64,000 bases of DNA from Paraspadella gotoi (GCA_051294375.1 CM119266.1:2407008-2471007), one strand, 5' to 3'. Counted from the stretch's first letter, positions 25,101 through 36,459 are shown. Translations and numbers: made by a program. Notes: generated by a model from the sequence alone, not told the origin.

Positions 25101-25474
25101 GACGACTCATTTAGCTAACTAATTTTATTTTCTAAGACGTAAGTGCTATTTGTTGTTTCTCTCTTTGCCCCGCCTCATTTAAATTGGAATCTAATCGGTG
25201 ATCGATATTTTCGGCATCCCTCTCTGCTCTTCTCTGCGGCTGAGAAACGGCATGCTGTACTTCTCTCTTCTCTCTTTTTAATTGGCGCTAGTGCTTTTTT
25301 TTTATTGTCTTCCCTAAAAAGTTCATTCAACCCCTACACGCCCCCATCTCCCCGCAGATGAAGCTTCTTCAACTCTACATCCGGCGCGCTCAAGCGGCGT
25401 CGGCGGCGTCGTCAGTTGAAGGCTCGCCCACCCGCACGGCGTCGGTGTCCTCGACCGACGGCGTTCTCAACTGA
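83..25474 (+). CDS. CLASP: CLASP/Orbit microtubule plus-end tracking protein, 3' part of gene (19 exons)
   Basis: CLASP proteins bind microtubule plus ends and cell-cortex sites, where they promote rescue and stabilise microtubules at kinetochores, spindle and Golgi. Joined exons: 83-243, 1478-1543, 1952-2046, 2731-2870, 3263-3325, 5167-5273, 5360-5460, 5749-5897, 6458-6609, 7838-7970, 10014-10178, 12158-12308, 13345-13448, 14058-14214, 15396-15622, 15941-16102, 20068-20205, 24298-24414, 25358-25474. Every junction has AG/GT borders and the phases agree across all 18 introns, giving 2505 nt (834 residues plus TGA). The protein aligns from memory with human CLASP1/2 from the Ser/Arg-rich SxIP region to the C-terminus. 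Landmarks include [34 protein letters not shown] and [17 protein letters not shown]. The N-terminal TOG domains lie upstream of the window. The 5' border of the first exon (83) is the least certain. Two introns host antisense genes. The family call is near certain; the isoform structure is not known. Confidence 0.95.
244..5166 (+). other. CLASP introns in the 5' part, no further gene seen
   Basis: The introns at 244-1477, 1544-1951, 2047-2730, 2871-3262 and 3326-5166 are AT-rich. I see no extra exon in them that keeps phase with its neighbours. The last one holds the MITE-like element described separately (about 4090-4770). Bases 3100-3165 carry a short direct duplication (AAGATAATCnCCGATTTCATTG twice). 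Confidence 0.5.
4090..4770 (+). mobile_element. MITE-like repeat, copy 1 (in a CLASP intron)
   Basis: The unit is about 680 bp and AT-rich with no coding capacity. One end reads TGTCGGATCTGCCC. The other end, read from outside, is TGTCGGTCCGCCC, so the ends form short imperfect terminal inverted repeats. The middle has a run of TTAATTAA-type repeats, then two diverged copies of a segment of about 155 bp (starting near 4330 and 4485), then GGACGGACGGACG. A second full copy at about 14246-14922 (opposite strand) and fragments at 42-44 kb show that it is dispersed. I do not know a named family for it. Confidence 0.7.
5167..10178 (+). CDS. CLASP: CLASP exons for the middle TOG domain
   Basis: Exons 5167-5273, 5360-5460, 5749-5897, 6458-6609, 7838-7970 and the start of 10014-10178 encode one TOG array of HEAT-like helical repeats. 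It begins at [20 protein letters not shown] and runs to about [12 protein letters not shown]. Helix and loop signatures shared with the family are [53 protein letters not shown] and [17 protein letters not shown]. In this family the domain contacts tubulin and supports anti-catastrophe or rescue activity. The rest of exon 10014-10178 is a Ser/Gly/Pro-rich linker. Intron sizes here range from 86 nt (5274-5359) to 2.0 kb. Confidence 0.95.
6717..6750 (+). repeat. (GAT)n microsatellite
   Basis: About eleven GAT units in the CLASP intron 6610-7837. In translation it gives runs of Met, His or Ile, depending on strand and frame, which explains several long but meaningless open frames around 6400-7000. 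Confidence 0.95.
7544..7582 (+). repeat. (CT)n microsatellite
   Basis: An uninterrupted CT tract of about 39 bases in a CLASP intron. Similar tracts occur at about 9318-9350, 10508-10532, 12547-12586, 12829-12850, 19099-19145, 20695-20732, 37401-37436, 41607-41690, 54594-54629, 55158-55194 and 63452-63469 (running into a gap). This density is itself a genome trait. Confidence 0.95.
7971..12157 (+). other. Two large CLASP introns with microsatellites and a hairpin
   Basis: The intron at 7971-10013 holds a near-perfect 42-bp hairpin at 8238-8325 and a (GA)n tract near 9318-9350. The intron at 10179-12157 is pyrimidine-rich, with (CT)n tracts near 10508-10532 and 11053-11070, and a GC-rich patch at 11700-11790 in which a 16-bp CCGCAGCCGCCCCTCC unit occurs twice. 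No phase-compatible exon was found in either. Confidence 0.5.
8238..8325. repeat. Near-perfect hairpin (about 42-bp arms, loop of about 4 bases)
   Basis: The left arm 8238-8279 (CGAAATTGTTTATTTTGTAA onward) pairs with the right arm 8284-8325 with only a few mismatches or bulges. It lies inside the CLASP intron 7971-10013 on the transcribed strand. It could be a tiny fold-back transposon remnant or a structured intronic RNA. Nothing here proves a microRNA. Confidence 0.7.
12158..14214 (+). CDS. CLASP: CLASP linker exons between middle and C-terminal TOG
   Basis: Exons 12158-12308, 13345-13448 and 14058-14214 encode the linker. The first carries [20 protein letters not shown], which matches the short conserved helix found in this position in other CLASPs (vertebrate NSEDIYSSLRGVTEAI). 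The other two are low in similarity and rich in Gly, Pro and acidic residues, ending in an Asp/Glu-rich turn ([10 protein letters not shown]). Junction phases are 0/1, 1/0 and 0/1, so they join the flanking TOG exons without a frame break. The acceptor of the third exon follows directly on an 18-bp pyrimidine minisatellite. Confidence 0.88.
13944..14021 (+). repeat. 18-bp pyrimidine minisatellite before a CLASP acceptor
   Basis: The unit TTTTCCCCCTTCTTTCTA is repeated a little over four times. The array ends about 36 bp before the acceptor AG at 14056-14057 of the exon starting 14058, so it extends the polypyrimidine tract of that intron. Confidence 0.85.
14246..14922 (-). mobile_element. MITE-like repeat, copy 2 (in a CLASP intron)
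   Basis: This is the reverse complement of the element at 4090-4770 across its full length, with the same ends, the same doubled middle segment (near 14385-14490 and 14505-14640) and the same TTAATTAA-rich block (14700-14870). Divergence is modest, mostly substitutions. It sits in the CLASP intron 14215-15395, just 32 bp after the donor. Confidence 0.7.
15396..25474 (+). CDS. CLASP: CLASP exons for the C-terminal TOG-like (CLIP-interacting) domain and tail
   Basis: Exons 15396-15622, 15941-16102, 20068-20205, 24298-24414 and 25358-25474 encode the C-terminal helical domain. In CLASPs this domain binds CLIP-170, CENP-E and cortical partners such as LL5-beta. Conserved blocks are [77 protein letters not shown] and [15 protein letters not shown]. 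After the domain the protein has a short Ala/Ser/Thr-rich tail of about 22 residues ending VLN before TGA at 25472-25474. Two large introns (16103-20067 and 20206-24297) each contain a complete minus-strand gene. Confidence 0.95.
16481..18975 (-). CDS. F-box protein with leucine-rich-repeat-like C-terminal region, nested in a CLASP intron
   Basis: Three minus-strand exons, 18975-18592, 18477-17541 and 17439-16481, join in phase (0, then 1) with GT/AG borders to give 2280 nt (759 residues plus TAA). Residues about 52-92 form an F-box ([13 protein letters not shown], then [12 protein letters not shown]), the Skp1-binding motif of SCF ubiquitin ligases. The rest is rich in evenly spaced Leu with LRR-like strands ([45 protein letters not shown]), so it probably forms the substrate-recognition solenoid. 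Substrate is unknown. The chosen Met is the first in the open frame, with a Pro/His-rich lead of about 50 residues. A minus-strand AATAAA lies at 16324-16329. The coding sequence is GC-richer than the surrounding intron. I recognise the fold, not a named orthologue. Confidence 0.85.
20542..23942 (-). CDS. cAMP-dependent protein kinase catalytic subunit-like AGC kinase, nested in a CLASP intron
   Basis: Nine exons, 23942-23811, 23384-23271, 23132-23058, 22954-22760, 22334-22249, 22152-22053, 21484-21287, 21143-21057 and 20685-20542, join in phase to 1131 nt (376 residues plus TAA). This is a Ser/Thr kinase of the PKA family. Landmarks: Gly loop LGSGSFGRV (72-80), Lys95 in AMK, Glu114 in [12 protein letters not shown] (187-194), DLG (207-209) in place of DFG, activation-loop Thr223 in [12 protein letters not shown] (232-234), VDWW, and a C-terminal FAKF (373-376) that matches the FxxF motif of PKA. 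Length is close to the usual 350. The N-terminal 44 residues are Arg/Glu-rich, unlike mammalian PKA, with no myristoylation glycine. PKA-C and PRKX are both possible; the core is closer to PKA-C, while FAKKL and ILIFEM recall PRKX. A minus-strand AATAAA at 20482-20487 follows the stop. Confidence 0.9.
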
Positions 25475-26886
25475 GGATCTTCTTCTTCGTTGCTGTCGAC
25501 TCTTTCGTCAAAATCCAATCTTGCCCCCCCCCTCCCGCACTGTGCCGGCTCTCGGCACGGCTCTTCTTCGTCCGCTTTCACGATCTTGCCGATTTCTCTG
25601 CCCCATCACGTTCCCCCCCCCCCCGCCTCTTCTTTCCCCAGCCCTCTTTGCGTCCTCCCCAAAAAAAAAAATCAGCATTTTTTGTCGGCATCTTCCGCCT
25701 TTGACTTCTCTAGTCTCTCTCTCTCTAATATCCCCTCTCTCCAATTTTTCTCTGCATCCCCTCGCTCCATCACTTCTTTCGCTATATCTCCTTTCTTTTT
25801 CACTTCTATTCCCGCTACCTGCTCTTCTCCCAACTTTCGCTTTGTCCTCAAACCAAAAAAATCATCCGTTTACGTCGATTGGACGGCGTTCGCACGCGCG
25901 GACGCGCGAAGAAGCACGCTTGCGCGCACGTTGCGAGTTCGCGCCGAGATCGATACATAGTTTTTTAGCGATCCATGACTCCGATGTTCTATCCCACCAA
26001 AGCTTTTAATTTTGTTTTCGTTTTCTCTTCTCCTCTCCTCATCTTTCCCCCCCCCCCCCCCCATCTTTCTTCCTCCCCATTGCATTTCTTGTAGTAGTTT
26101 CGTTCCAAATTTGATTTAAAAACAGTATTCGCGACGTGATCCGCCGCCGCGTCTGCGCGGCTGCTTTTTTTTTTTTTCCTGCCGCCGAACGTTTGATGGA
26201 GGCTTTAGAGTTTCTCAATCGTATGTTAATAACGAAGTTGAATTCTTTCCGATGGGTTCGATCCATTCGAGATATTATAACCGAAAAAAATGATCAATGT
26301 CCCGATTAATCGCGGCCAAGTTATATTTGTAATCACTAACTTAATCCACTGGGTTGAAGGGTTGTAGGGTGGGGGGTTTCCTGTAAGCGTGGGATTCGAT
26401 GACTAAATAATTAACCGTTCTTAGAACTTTTATCACCTTATAATCTTTCACAATCATTAACCGCATTAGTTGGAAACGAGGCTTTTTTTTTTTTTTGCGA
26501 GGAGGCTAATTACTTTTCCTTCGATAGTCGAATTGTTAGTGTCGTCTACTACATAGTAAACTAAGATCTATAACCTTGGGAAGCCGAAACACGAACGTGC
26601 GCCTGACAATAAAAAAAGTGATATGTAGCCTATTATTATTATTATTTTTTTTTTTTAAATTTTACCTCGAGATTTGTTTCTTCCTTGAAACTATTTTTCA
26701 TTTGCATCCGTTTTAATTTTTAAATGTTTGTAGGTGAACGCCATCTACTGTTGCTACCTTTAGTTTTTTAACTTCCCCTCGCTCGTCATTTCCGCGCGAG
26801 GCTTTTCTCATTGTTCTCTATAAATAGCGAGCTTTGTCTTTCTTTCTCCCCCCTTCCCGTCCGGCCTTCCTTACTCCGCTCTCCTT
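25475..26886 (+). other. CLASP 3' UTR and downstream sequence up to the gap
   Basis: There is no credible coding exon after the CLASP stop. The stretch is pyrimidine-rich at first, with C-runs near 25611-25625 and 26047-26062, then AT-rich. A canonical AATAAA at 26608-26613 in an AT-rich context is the best poly(A) signal, and would give a 3' UTR of about 1.15 kb. The sequence runs into N at 26887. Open frames here are in low-complexity pyrimidine sequence and were not accepted. Confidence 0.5.
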
Positions 26887-29319
26887 NNNNNNNNNNNNNN
26901 NNNNNNNNNNNNNNNNNNNNNNNNNNNNNNNNNNNNNNNNNNNNNNNNNNNNNNNNNNNNNNNNNNNNNNNNNNNNNNNNNNNNNNNNNNNNNNNNNNNN
27001 NNNNNNNNNNNNNNNNNNNNNNNNNNNNNNNNNNNNNNNNNNNNNNNNNNNNNNNNNNNNNNNNNNNNNNNNNNNNNNNNNNNNNNNNNNNNNNNNNNNN
27101 NTAAACTTTAAACGGACCCAAGTTCTTTCTTTCATTTTTTGACCCGCTGTCGGTATGCAATTTTAAATTTAGAGTTGTAGCCGATTTGCTATGTCCTTGC
27201 GTCGCTTTAAAATTGTCATTTTTTTTTGCCGAGCCGCCCGCGAAAGTAGGAACGCCTACTGGCTATTTATAAATAAATACTACCATCTCTCACGCTTTCG
27301 TTTTCACTTTTTTGCCCCCAATTTTTTCACATTTTGCGTCCGCCAATGTTTATTTTAGACAAAAAAAAATGACACAATTTTTAAAGCGCAACACCGCAAG
27401 CGACCCCATAGCAAATGCGCTACAACTCTACAACCTTTAAACATTGCATACGACAGCGCCGGTCAAAAAATGCAGACAACGCAACTTGAGCGTCCGCTCT
27501 TAACACTTTACCGCCCAGCAATTCTTAAAGTCACCAAATATAGAGATAAAGAAAAGCCAAAACGAAGGGGCCGGGCGCGGCGGGGCTGGGCCGCGCGCGA
27601 GAGCAGCAGAGCAACGCGCAATGCCGGGCGGGGCGGAGGAAATACCATAAAATCGCAATTAATTACATGGTTGATGCCCTCGCGCGCAAGCGGCACAGTT
27701 CTTAGCTTTGAGACAAGCGCCACCAGCGTAGATGCAGAACCGGCAGAGCCGGAGTAAGGAAGGCCGGACCGCCCGCGAAAGGCCCGGCGGAGACAACGCA
27801 AAGAAAGACAATAGCTCTGCTATTTATTACCGCAGAAACAATTGAGAAAAGCCTCGCGCGTGACATGACGAGCGCAGGGGAAGCTAAAAAACTAAACGTA
27901 CGCAGCAAACAGTAGATGGCGTCTCACCAATACAACAACATTAAAAATTAAAAACGCGATTGCAAATGAAAAAATTAGTTTCAAGGAAGAAACAAATCCT
28001 CGCAGCGTAAAATTAAAAAAAAAACCATATCAACAAATAATCCAGGCTACATATTCACTTTTTTATTGTTCTAGCCGCCACGTTGTCGTGCTTTCGGCTC
28101 CCAAGGTTATAGATCTTAGCTTTTACTTATGTAGTAGACGACACTACAATTCGGACTATCGAAAGTTGAAAAGCTAATAGCCTCCTCGCAAAAAAAAAAA
28201 AGCCTCGTTCCAACTAATGCCGGTTAATTGATTGTGAAAGATTATAAGGCGATAAAAGCTTCCTAAGAACGCGTTACATTTATTTAGTCATCGCAATTCC
28301 CACCGCCTTACAGGAAACCCCCCACCCTACAACCCTCTCAACCAGCTCGCGATTAAGTTTAGTGATTTACAAATACTAACTATGGCCGCGATTAATCGGG
28401 ACACTGATCATCTTTTTTCGGCTTATAATTATCTTCGAATGGATTCGCAACCCATCGGAAAGAATGTCAACTATCGTTAAATTACACATCAACGCATATG
28501 AGAAACTTCTAAAGCCTCCATCAAACCGTTCGGCCGGCCCAGGAAAAAAAAACAGCCAGCCGCGCAGCACGTTCGGCCGGCGGGATCCACGTCGCCGAAT
28601 TACTGTTTTTAAATCAAAATTTAGGAACGAAACTACTACAACGAAATAGCCATGGGGCCAGGCACCGAAGCAAAGATTGACGGAGGGGCGGCCGGGCCAA
28701 GATGAGGAGAGCGAGGAAGAGAAAACGACAAACAAATTAAAAAGCTTTGGTGGGATAGGAAACATCGGAGTCCATGGATCGCTAAAAAACTATGTATCGA
28801 TCTCGCGCAGGAACTCGTCAACGTCGCGCGCCACGCGTGCTTTCTTCGCGCGCTGCGCGCGTGCCGAACGCCTGTCCAATCGTACGTCAACGGAATGATT
28901 TTTTGTTTTGAGGATTAAAAGCGGACAAGTTGCCAGAAAAGAGAAGGTAGCGGATATGAAGTGAACAAGAAAGGAGATATAGCCCGAAAGAATGCTGGAT
29001 GCGGCGACGGCGATGCCAGATAAACATTCGAGAGATGAGGAGGATTTATAGACCGAGAGAAGAGACTAGAGAACTTCCAAAGCGGACAGACTTGCCCGAC
29101 AAAAAATGCTGATTTTTTTTTGTATTGAGTGGAACAGCAAAGCAGGCTGACCGGACAAGAAGAGGCGCCGGTGGGGGGGAACGTGATGGCGGCAGAGACT
29201 CGGCAAGATCGTATAAAGGCGCACGAAGAACAGCCGTCTGCCGAGAGCCGGACCAGTTGGGACACCGGAGGCTGCGGGGCGGCAAGATATGGATTTTTGA
29301 CGGAAAGAAGTCGACAGGC

Positions 29320-32300
29320 AACGAAGAAGAAAGATCCTCAGTTGAGAACGCCGGGGCGAGGACACCGCACGCCGTGCGGGTTGGCGCGAGCCTTTCACTG
29401 ACGGACGCCGCCGACGCTGGCTTGACGCGCGCGGATGTCAGAGTATGAGAAGCTTCATCTGCGGGGAGATGCGGGTCGTGTAGGGGATTGATGAACTATT
29501 TTTAGGGAAGACAATAAAAAAACACAAGCACTAGCGACCAATTACACAAGAGAGAAAGAGAGAAGTACAGCATGGCCAGTTTCTTTCAAGCCGCCAGAGC
29601 AAGAGCCAGACTAGGGATGCCGAACATATCGATCACGATTAGATTCCAATTTGAGGGCGGCGCCAAGCAGAGAAAAAGCAACCAAATACGACACTTACTG
29701 TCTAGAAAATAAAATTAGTTAAGCTAAATGAGTCGTCATTGTCGAATATGTGTAAGAGCCAGTAATCCACGCGGGGCGGGTCCTTGCCCCCCCAGATTAT
29801 ATTAAATAATTGTGTTACTTAATCGGTATATTACCAAAATAAAGTACAAACAAGCTGAGAATAAGATCAAAGGGTAACCAGAAAATATTTTCTTAATACC
29901 ATTATATGCAGCTTCCTCTAAAACATAGGGTTTTAATTTAAAATATTAACTTTAATAATGAAAATCGTACCGACGATTAAAATTCTTGCGATACAAAACA
30001 AAGTCTACGTACTGAACAAGTGAACATGGTTTAGAGATAGTCCAACTAGGATACGTATTGTCGGACATAATCATACTATAAATAAAAAGCCAAACCAATA
30101 TCGCTAAAACGAATAATACAAGTAATATCAAACTTTAGTCTGTTTTCGTCCTTTTGCACCAAAAAAGAACTGGAAACTTTGTTGTCACCCAATCTTGCGC
30201 CTAAACGGCTTTTGCGCTCAAATGCAGAGGATTTTTCCGATATTAAACTCTGCAACAGTTTCAAACTGATTGACAACCAACATGCCAGAGTGAGGAAGAA
30301 GCAATAGTCCAAGAAAGCAATCGTAAATGATAAACGCAGTGATAAAAATTATAGGCCGGCCCTTGGGCGCTTAAAGCCAACCAAAGCCTTAGTACAAAAG
30401 TAAAGGGGTGAAACGTGACAATACATTTCACAGTTAACAGAAAGCGTTGTCGAATTAAACAAGTTACAGTTTACACAAAAATGACGGTTAATATAAAAGG
30501 ACCTTACCTTTGCTCGGAAAGGGATGGTCGAGCTGACTTCTTGAGATCATCACACGGACTTGCGTGAAGGGCGAACGCAGGCCAGAACAACGCTCGCCTT
30601 TTCGACGCTGCCTCCGCTGTTGTCGCTAGCCCTTCGAGAAACATAGAAGAGAGTAGTTAGAGTCACGTGATCAAGCCTGGTGCATGGCTCTACGTTTCAA
30701 CTTATTTTATACAATCTAAAGTCGCGTGAAATTAACAGAATAAAGCTGAATAAATTTTTATTAGGCGATTCATCCGCCAATCTAAATTTTTCCTTTCTCA
30801 TCTCTTAGCTCGCCTAAGCTTAACAAGTTTAAATAAGCCCTAACAAGTAAATAAAACATCGCCACAACACGCTAACTAGGCTTTAGTCAACGATCGGCAT
30901 CTCGGCCGCTCAAAGAAACAAGCGAATGCGTCCTTCCGTTTAGAAAAGGTAGCCTTAAAAGCGGAGCCGCAATCCGTCGTTCGTAGCCGCAAGAGGGAGA
31001 CTTATTTCTCATTGCGAAAACAAGAAGGGAGGAGAGAGGGATGACCAGAGAAGCCGAGAGACCCGCCGCGTGCGACACCATGCAGGTCTACGTAGACGCG
31101 CGGACGCCGTCAAGGCTTTGGCAACGCCATCGAGTCAGCGAAAAAAACGTACAGCAGTAAGTATATAAATATCAATTATGCCATTACTCTCGCCCTTCCT
31201 AAAATTTATAAAAACTATCGCCGATATATTTAACATATTTCGTTTTAATTAAGAATCAACTGAATCAAACTATCGGCACTCATCCCAGCCACGAACGCGA
31301 ACTACATTAGATCCCTGAAAAATGGTTCGGCAAGAGACGCTAAAGCCTTTGAAGTAAAGTTTCCAAAACTTTAGACAACTAATAATATTTGCGAATCGCG
31401 AGAGGAAAAGTAACTAATGCTTTCCAATTCGAAAAAAAACTCCATGACCACCACCCACAGGGGATGTAACTCTTTTTAGTGAAGCAAAAGGAGATAAAAT
31501 CTTTTGGAGACGAACAATGAGGCAAAAAGACACGAAGGCTGAGCTCCTTCCATCTTCCCTTTCTTCTTAGTTTCTATTTCTATGTACTCTTCTCGCTGAT
31601 TTCCCTCTCCCCCTCCTCTTCCGAGGACAGGAGGAGCTACGAAGAGAGGTACAACGGGAAACCAACTCCCAAACGCCAAGCTTCGTAAGACTTGCCGCGT
31701 TGGCAAAGACGCTCGGTTCTGGTTCCTTCCGCAGCAGTCGTTTTGGCCTACACCAAAAGTTGCCGATAAGGAATGCGTGTGTTAAGAGGAGTGAAAATCA
31801 TGATGCCACAAAACACCCTCGGCCATCTTCTTTAAGACATTCACTCCCTTCTCAATCCCGCGCCCACTAAAAAAAGCTCGCTTTCTTCCAAAGGTCAGAC
31901 ACAATCCAACAAACGAATTCTTCCGCCATGAAGATTTTGATCAAAAGAAAAGATTGTGAAAGATGAGCCCAGCCGTCGGCCATATGAGGGAATATCAAAT
32001 GCGTTGCCCAAAATTTTCTTGCCTATTTAACCTAACCCTCCTTCTTTACAACCCAATGCAACTGGAACACTGCAAACCAGGTGCCGAGCACACTATTCGC
32101 AGAAACAAACGAATTCGCTACTAATAACACTTACCGTTTACTAGTAAGAATGCGCCCGCTCCTACCACTTTTAAGGACAACTCCAACCTAATCTTGCGTG
32201 CATAGACTTGAACCAAGGCGGCGAAATGTTCCACCTATCATCAGGACAGCACACGCCAAGTTTTCCGAGAGTTCAGCCCGCTTTATACTGGTGCGCAGGT

Positions 32301-35260
32301 AAATGGAGCAAAGCAGAATGCGAAACGGGGAAATCAGTCAAAAAATGCGAAACGAGATCGCGACACAAGTCTAAAAGGAATCGAGACGCCGAAAAATCTC
32401 GGAATCCATAAATTGCCTATCGCCACAGACCCGCGCATTTAGATTCTTTTTGCAGACAAGGACAATTGGCGAGGTTATCGCCTTTCAAACGGGCGCTCTG
32501 AAACGTGCCGGGAGTTACGAAGAGGAGAGAGCGCAGAGGAGGAGAAGCCTTTTTTCGACAAAGAGCTCAGATTCAACCATTTGTTGAAGTCCCCTCTGGA
32601 GGCGATAAGCGCTCACAAATTGCAATTAATTGCCCGCAAGCGATTCCGTGCGACTTAGTCGAAAGAATACGAGGGGTTGCGAAGTTGGAGGTTGGGAATT
32701 GGAAACAGCCGGGATAGGTCGGAAAAAGAAACAAGAGATCAGTCAAAACTTAAAACTCTCGCACTCGGTTGACGATGGCGTTCTCGAGTACCTCCAACGA
32801 AACTTAACATCCCTGTACAGAGACTTGCAACGCCGCAGAACATGCTCGCCTATCTCAGAACGGGTAATATTTTAGTCTGTGCTTTCGATATGAAAGAGTT
32901 ACTTATTAATTTTCGCGAAATCAAAATCTGGCATGGACTATAGATTTTCCTTGCGTTCCACACCAGTTACACAAAAGTCACGCGACTATGGCGATTTGCA
33001 AAAAAGAGCTTCACCCGGACCACATCAGAACGTACACCGGCCTCTGCGCGGACACCCGAGTACTTGGCCCGCCCGGAGTCTCGTAAAAGCCGGGCGGATG
33101 GCCGCGTACTTTCAGGGTGGGGAGGGCAGAGGAAAGTGCTCGTTCGTTTTTTTAGAAAGGAGCGTGAGGGCGACCAAACATTAACGGTTGTTTTTTTCTT
33201 CCCGAGGCAGACCATGCCATTTCAGCGCTTCTGCTTATTTTCGCCCACTTTTGCGTCGGACCAAGGGTTGGGGGCGTCAGTCGCGGGTTCGCGTTCGTCA
33301 CCTCTCTCTCTTTTTCAAAGCTGATTATCTCGCTTTTTCGCGAAGCCCCGGGGATTTTTATCGCTCACGTCCGAGACTTTTTTCTCTGACATTGCGATCA
33401 CTATAAAATAAAAAAACCGTTTATTTTTAAAACACATTAAAGAAAACCACCGAAAGCCTGAGAGTGTGAAACAATACCGCTTGATTCTTGACACGCCGGT
33501 AAACAAGCCGTCCCCTATGTCTGTCCTCGCGGTATTGTTTTCCGGAGGATTTTCAAAGGACGTAAACGAATATTAATTCAATAAAAAATTAAATAAAATT
33601 CTATTTGGAAAAACTGATTCATGCCAAATTGTAGAAGATATTCGCGATTTCTGATAGTCACGGCGCTCGTGTTTGCAAGAAAATTCCTTTACTGGTTGAA
33701 AGGTTCATTAAAAACCGCCCCGTTATGGAAAAACGGTGGACTGGTGGACACTTGGGGATCCTTATTTCGTAAATGACAGCCAGGGAACGTCCCTTGGTCT
33801 ACTCAAACGAAAGCAACAGCACCATGCTACCAAATAAGCATCGTCCAAGCGGACACCTTTATCTCCCCCAGCGGTTTTCTCCCCCTCGGCAACTAAAAGA
33901 CTTGTGCACCAACATTCTTCAGCGTAGCGCTCTGTTTGTGGACTTACGGCAAGCTTCTTAGGCCAAATGATGGGGCACAATATATGACATGATTTTGGTA
34001 ACTCAAACTGAAAAAAATTTATTAAAATGTTTTTAAAGAAGTATCTTTCTAAACCATGGAACGCAACCACTTTGATTCAGCGTGTGGACACTTCCAAACG
34101 GTACGGGTTGCTTACGGGACGGGAAAGTAGACACAAACAAAAAAAAAAAAAAAAAAAAAAAGACATCAAAGAACATCCCTGGTTTTCAACCATCAAGTGG
34201 GCCGGTAGGCATAAGATTCCTCAAAGCAGCGACGTTTTCGCTCGTCTCGCGACAACATCTCAATCTTTTATTTTTTTGCGGCGGGTGGTACTGGGTAGCG
34301 GGTGTCAAAACCGTCAGAGCAGATCCGCCTTTCATCTTAAGAGACAGTTTATTCCCTCTTCCCAATAAATAAACCGAGGCAGTTCTTTCCCCATTTCCTT
34401 TCTCCGACCACCGTTGCGTCTCCCTCTTTCCCCGCCCCCACTCTCCACATGTGCGACCTAAATTTATCCGATTTTCCGCAATATTTTGTTTCTTTTTTTT
34501 CCGATAGGGTTCTTTTCCTTTTCCAATTTTGTTGACTCTCTCCTCTCTCTTTCTCCTCTCCTCTCTCTCTCTCTCTCTCAAAAAGGCTCTGCTACAAGAA
34601 TGAAAATCCGCGCTGCTCCCTTCATCCCCGAAATTCGAGGACTGGGGCGACGCGTTCTAACTTTCCGGCTCAGGAGAGAGCGTAAAAGCCTCCACATCTT
34701 CGGCTTTACGACTGAGAAGCATGCGGAGCGGCATCGTCCAAATTTAAAGTCTTCATCGAAACCCGCAATTATTTTTTTGGAATTTTTTTTTGTGCAATAG
34801 AGACATAAAATATAACTATTACCAGTGCCGAATTCCGGCCTTTTCTGAATCCCCACATCGCATTTTCAGGTTGCACGTTTTTTGGAAAAAAAAGTTCACT
34901 CCTGCTTCGGTTTACTAATATTTTCTTCACTATTTTACGTTATTATTATTACTAATATTTCACTTTATTATTTCGTCGCACAAGGTATCTCACTCAGTCA
35001 CCATATTGACAAACATTTTCAAATATTCGCCTTATGATATTGAATCGCGACATTTTCTACATTACCTTTCCATTCCTTTCAACTTTTCAGTCCACATGAG
35101 AACTCAACCTTGATCAGCTTGGGAACGAACCGTCCTCGATGCAACCCTCGATCTCCTCTTTCTTCAGTTTTCTCACGACCTTTGTCATCATCCTTGAGTG
35201 CAGCGAGGTTGACGGGGAACTCCCCCGTGTCGGCGATCGGAGCGCAGTGAGGACCTGCAA
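29320..35260 (-). pseudogene. Degraded copies of the last three CLASP exons in the inverted arm
   Basis: Reverse-complement images of CLASP exons 20068-20205 (near 35100-35255), 24298-24414 (near 30510-30635) and 25358-25474 (near 29330-29455) are present. The image of the last exon has an early in-frame TGA after a few codons, and the others have lost frame. The order and spacing match the clean arm. Confidence 0.7.
30950..34770 (+). pseudogene. Degraded copy of the PKA-like kinase gene in the inverted arm
   Basis: All nine kinase exons can be traced in order on the + strand: the N-terminal exon near 31015-31160, the Gly-loop exon near 31625-31750, the AMK exon near 31890-31970, the NEKR-to-Gln exon near 32090-32300, the YRDLK exon near 32765-32870, the activation-loop exon near 32965-33085, the VDWW exon near 33695-33935, the next near 34083-34205, and the last near 34585-34760. 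Each carries frameshifts or substitutions, so no open product exists. Most likely this is a sequencing-error image of the gene at 20542-23942 and not a separate locus. Confidence 0.75.
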
Positions 35261-36260
35261 CGAAGGAATGAATTATAAAAAGTGGGAATGACTGCGGATA
35301 GGAATGCAATAGCAATGAATGAAGGAGGAATTGATGATAGAGAAGACATGAATGCGAGAAAAAAATTGCGGAAACCAATTAACGAATGATGTTAATGAAA
35401 AAAAAGAGGGTTTTCATTTCGCTTGGGAAAGTGGAGGGTCCAAATAATCAAATTAAAATAAAAGTGTTCAGAAGATGTCCCATTATCCATACGACCGCGA
35501 GAAAACTACCAGAGTGTGACAGATTCGCTATTGCTCCGACGTGCACAAGCTTTTGTCTTGAAACAGAAACGGGCAAGACCATTGAGGACAGGTGGCCAGG
35601 GACAAAGCCTTCTTCGGGTTCATTAGGTCTCGACTCCGAGAACAATATCTGGACCGCCGACGAAAACGAAGATCCGATCGCTCCGCATACTTCTCATCCC
35701 AGATTTTCACCCCAAACGGAGTTTTTAAAGTCAATAAGGAATCGACATTAACATAGGCCTACTTTATTATTATTTATGGGAACGATTATTTTTAAAATCA
35801 TTCCCCGCAGGGATTAAGAAAAAATTGATAAGTACAAAAATTCACCAAGTGTAATACAATTAGGGAAAAGTTTCCAAGATCAACCGAGTTTTCACAATCA
35901 TTCAATCTTATTGTTCAGCCAGCGAATGGAAAATTAGCCTCATCGCTGAAAAATCCTATTCCTCACTGTCTTTTAAATTCGACATCAGTCCTAATTGCCC
36001 GACTCCCGTACGAAAGGTCTTACCCAAAGATGCGGCCTTCCACTATTCAGCTCCCAGACCAGACGGTATCCCTCACCTTAACAGGCCATAAAAGAAAATA
36101 TAAGGCATATCGACACAGTTTTATGTTCGATGTATCGTTCTGTTTCGAGAACAGGAGCGCCCGGATATGAAATCTCTCATCGCGGAGTAACTCTCTCCAC
36201 CTCATTATTTCGCACATCAGGCACTCGCAAATATCCTCTTCGCTGTCTATCGCGTTTGTG

Positions 36261-36334
<74 letters not shown>

Positions 36335-36459
36335 TTTTTTCCTTTTTCGATGTTCACACCACGTTTTATAGTCAAAAATTACAACAAATCGATTGGAGAG
36401 AAAAATTTAGTTTATATGTACGTAACTTATCATAAACCAGCTAAAAAAAAAAAAAAATA

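Larger units (their letters stand above)
18260..27228. repeat. Left arm of a very long inverted repeat (clean copy)
   Basis: Bases from about 18260 to 27228 reappear in reverse complement at about 27361-37222. This arm has intact exons and splice sites for the kinase gene, part of the F-box gene and the last three CLASP exons, and includes the 215-base gap at 26887-27101. Matching anchors include the rpt-flanking GTCCGGCCTTCCTTACTCC at 26859, the (GA)n tract at 19099-19145, and the exon starting at 20068. Confidence 0.9.

Noticed and set aside
31000-34770. A second PKA-like kinase gene
   Set aside because: It is the noisy mirror image of 20542-23942, with frameshifts in every exon. It was recorded as a degraded copy, not a paralogue.
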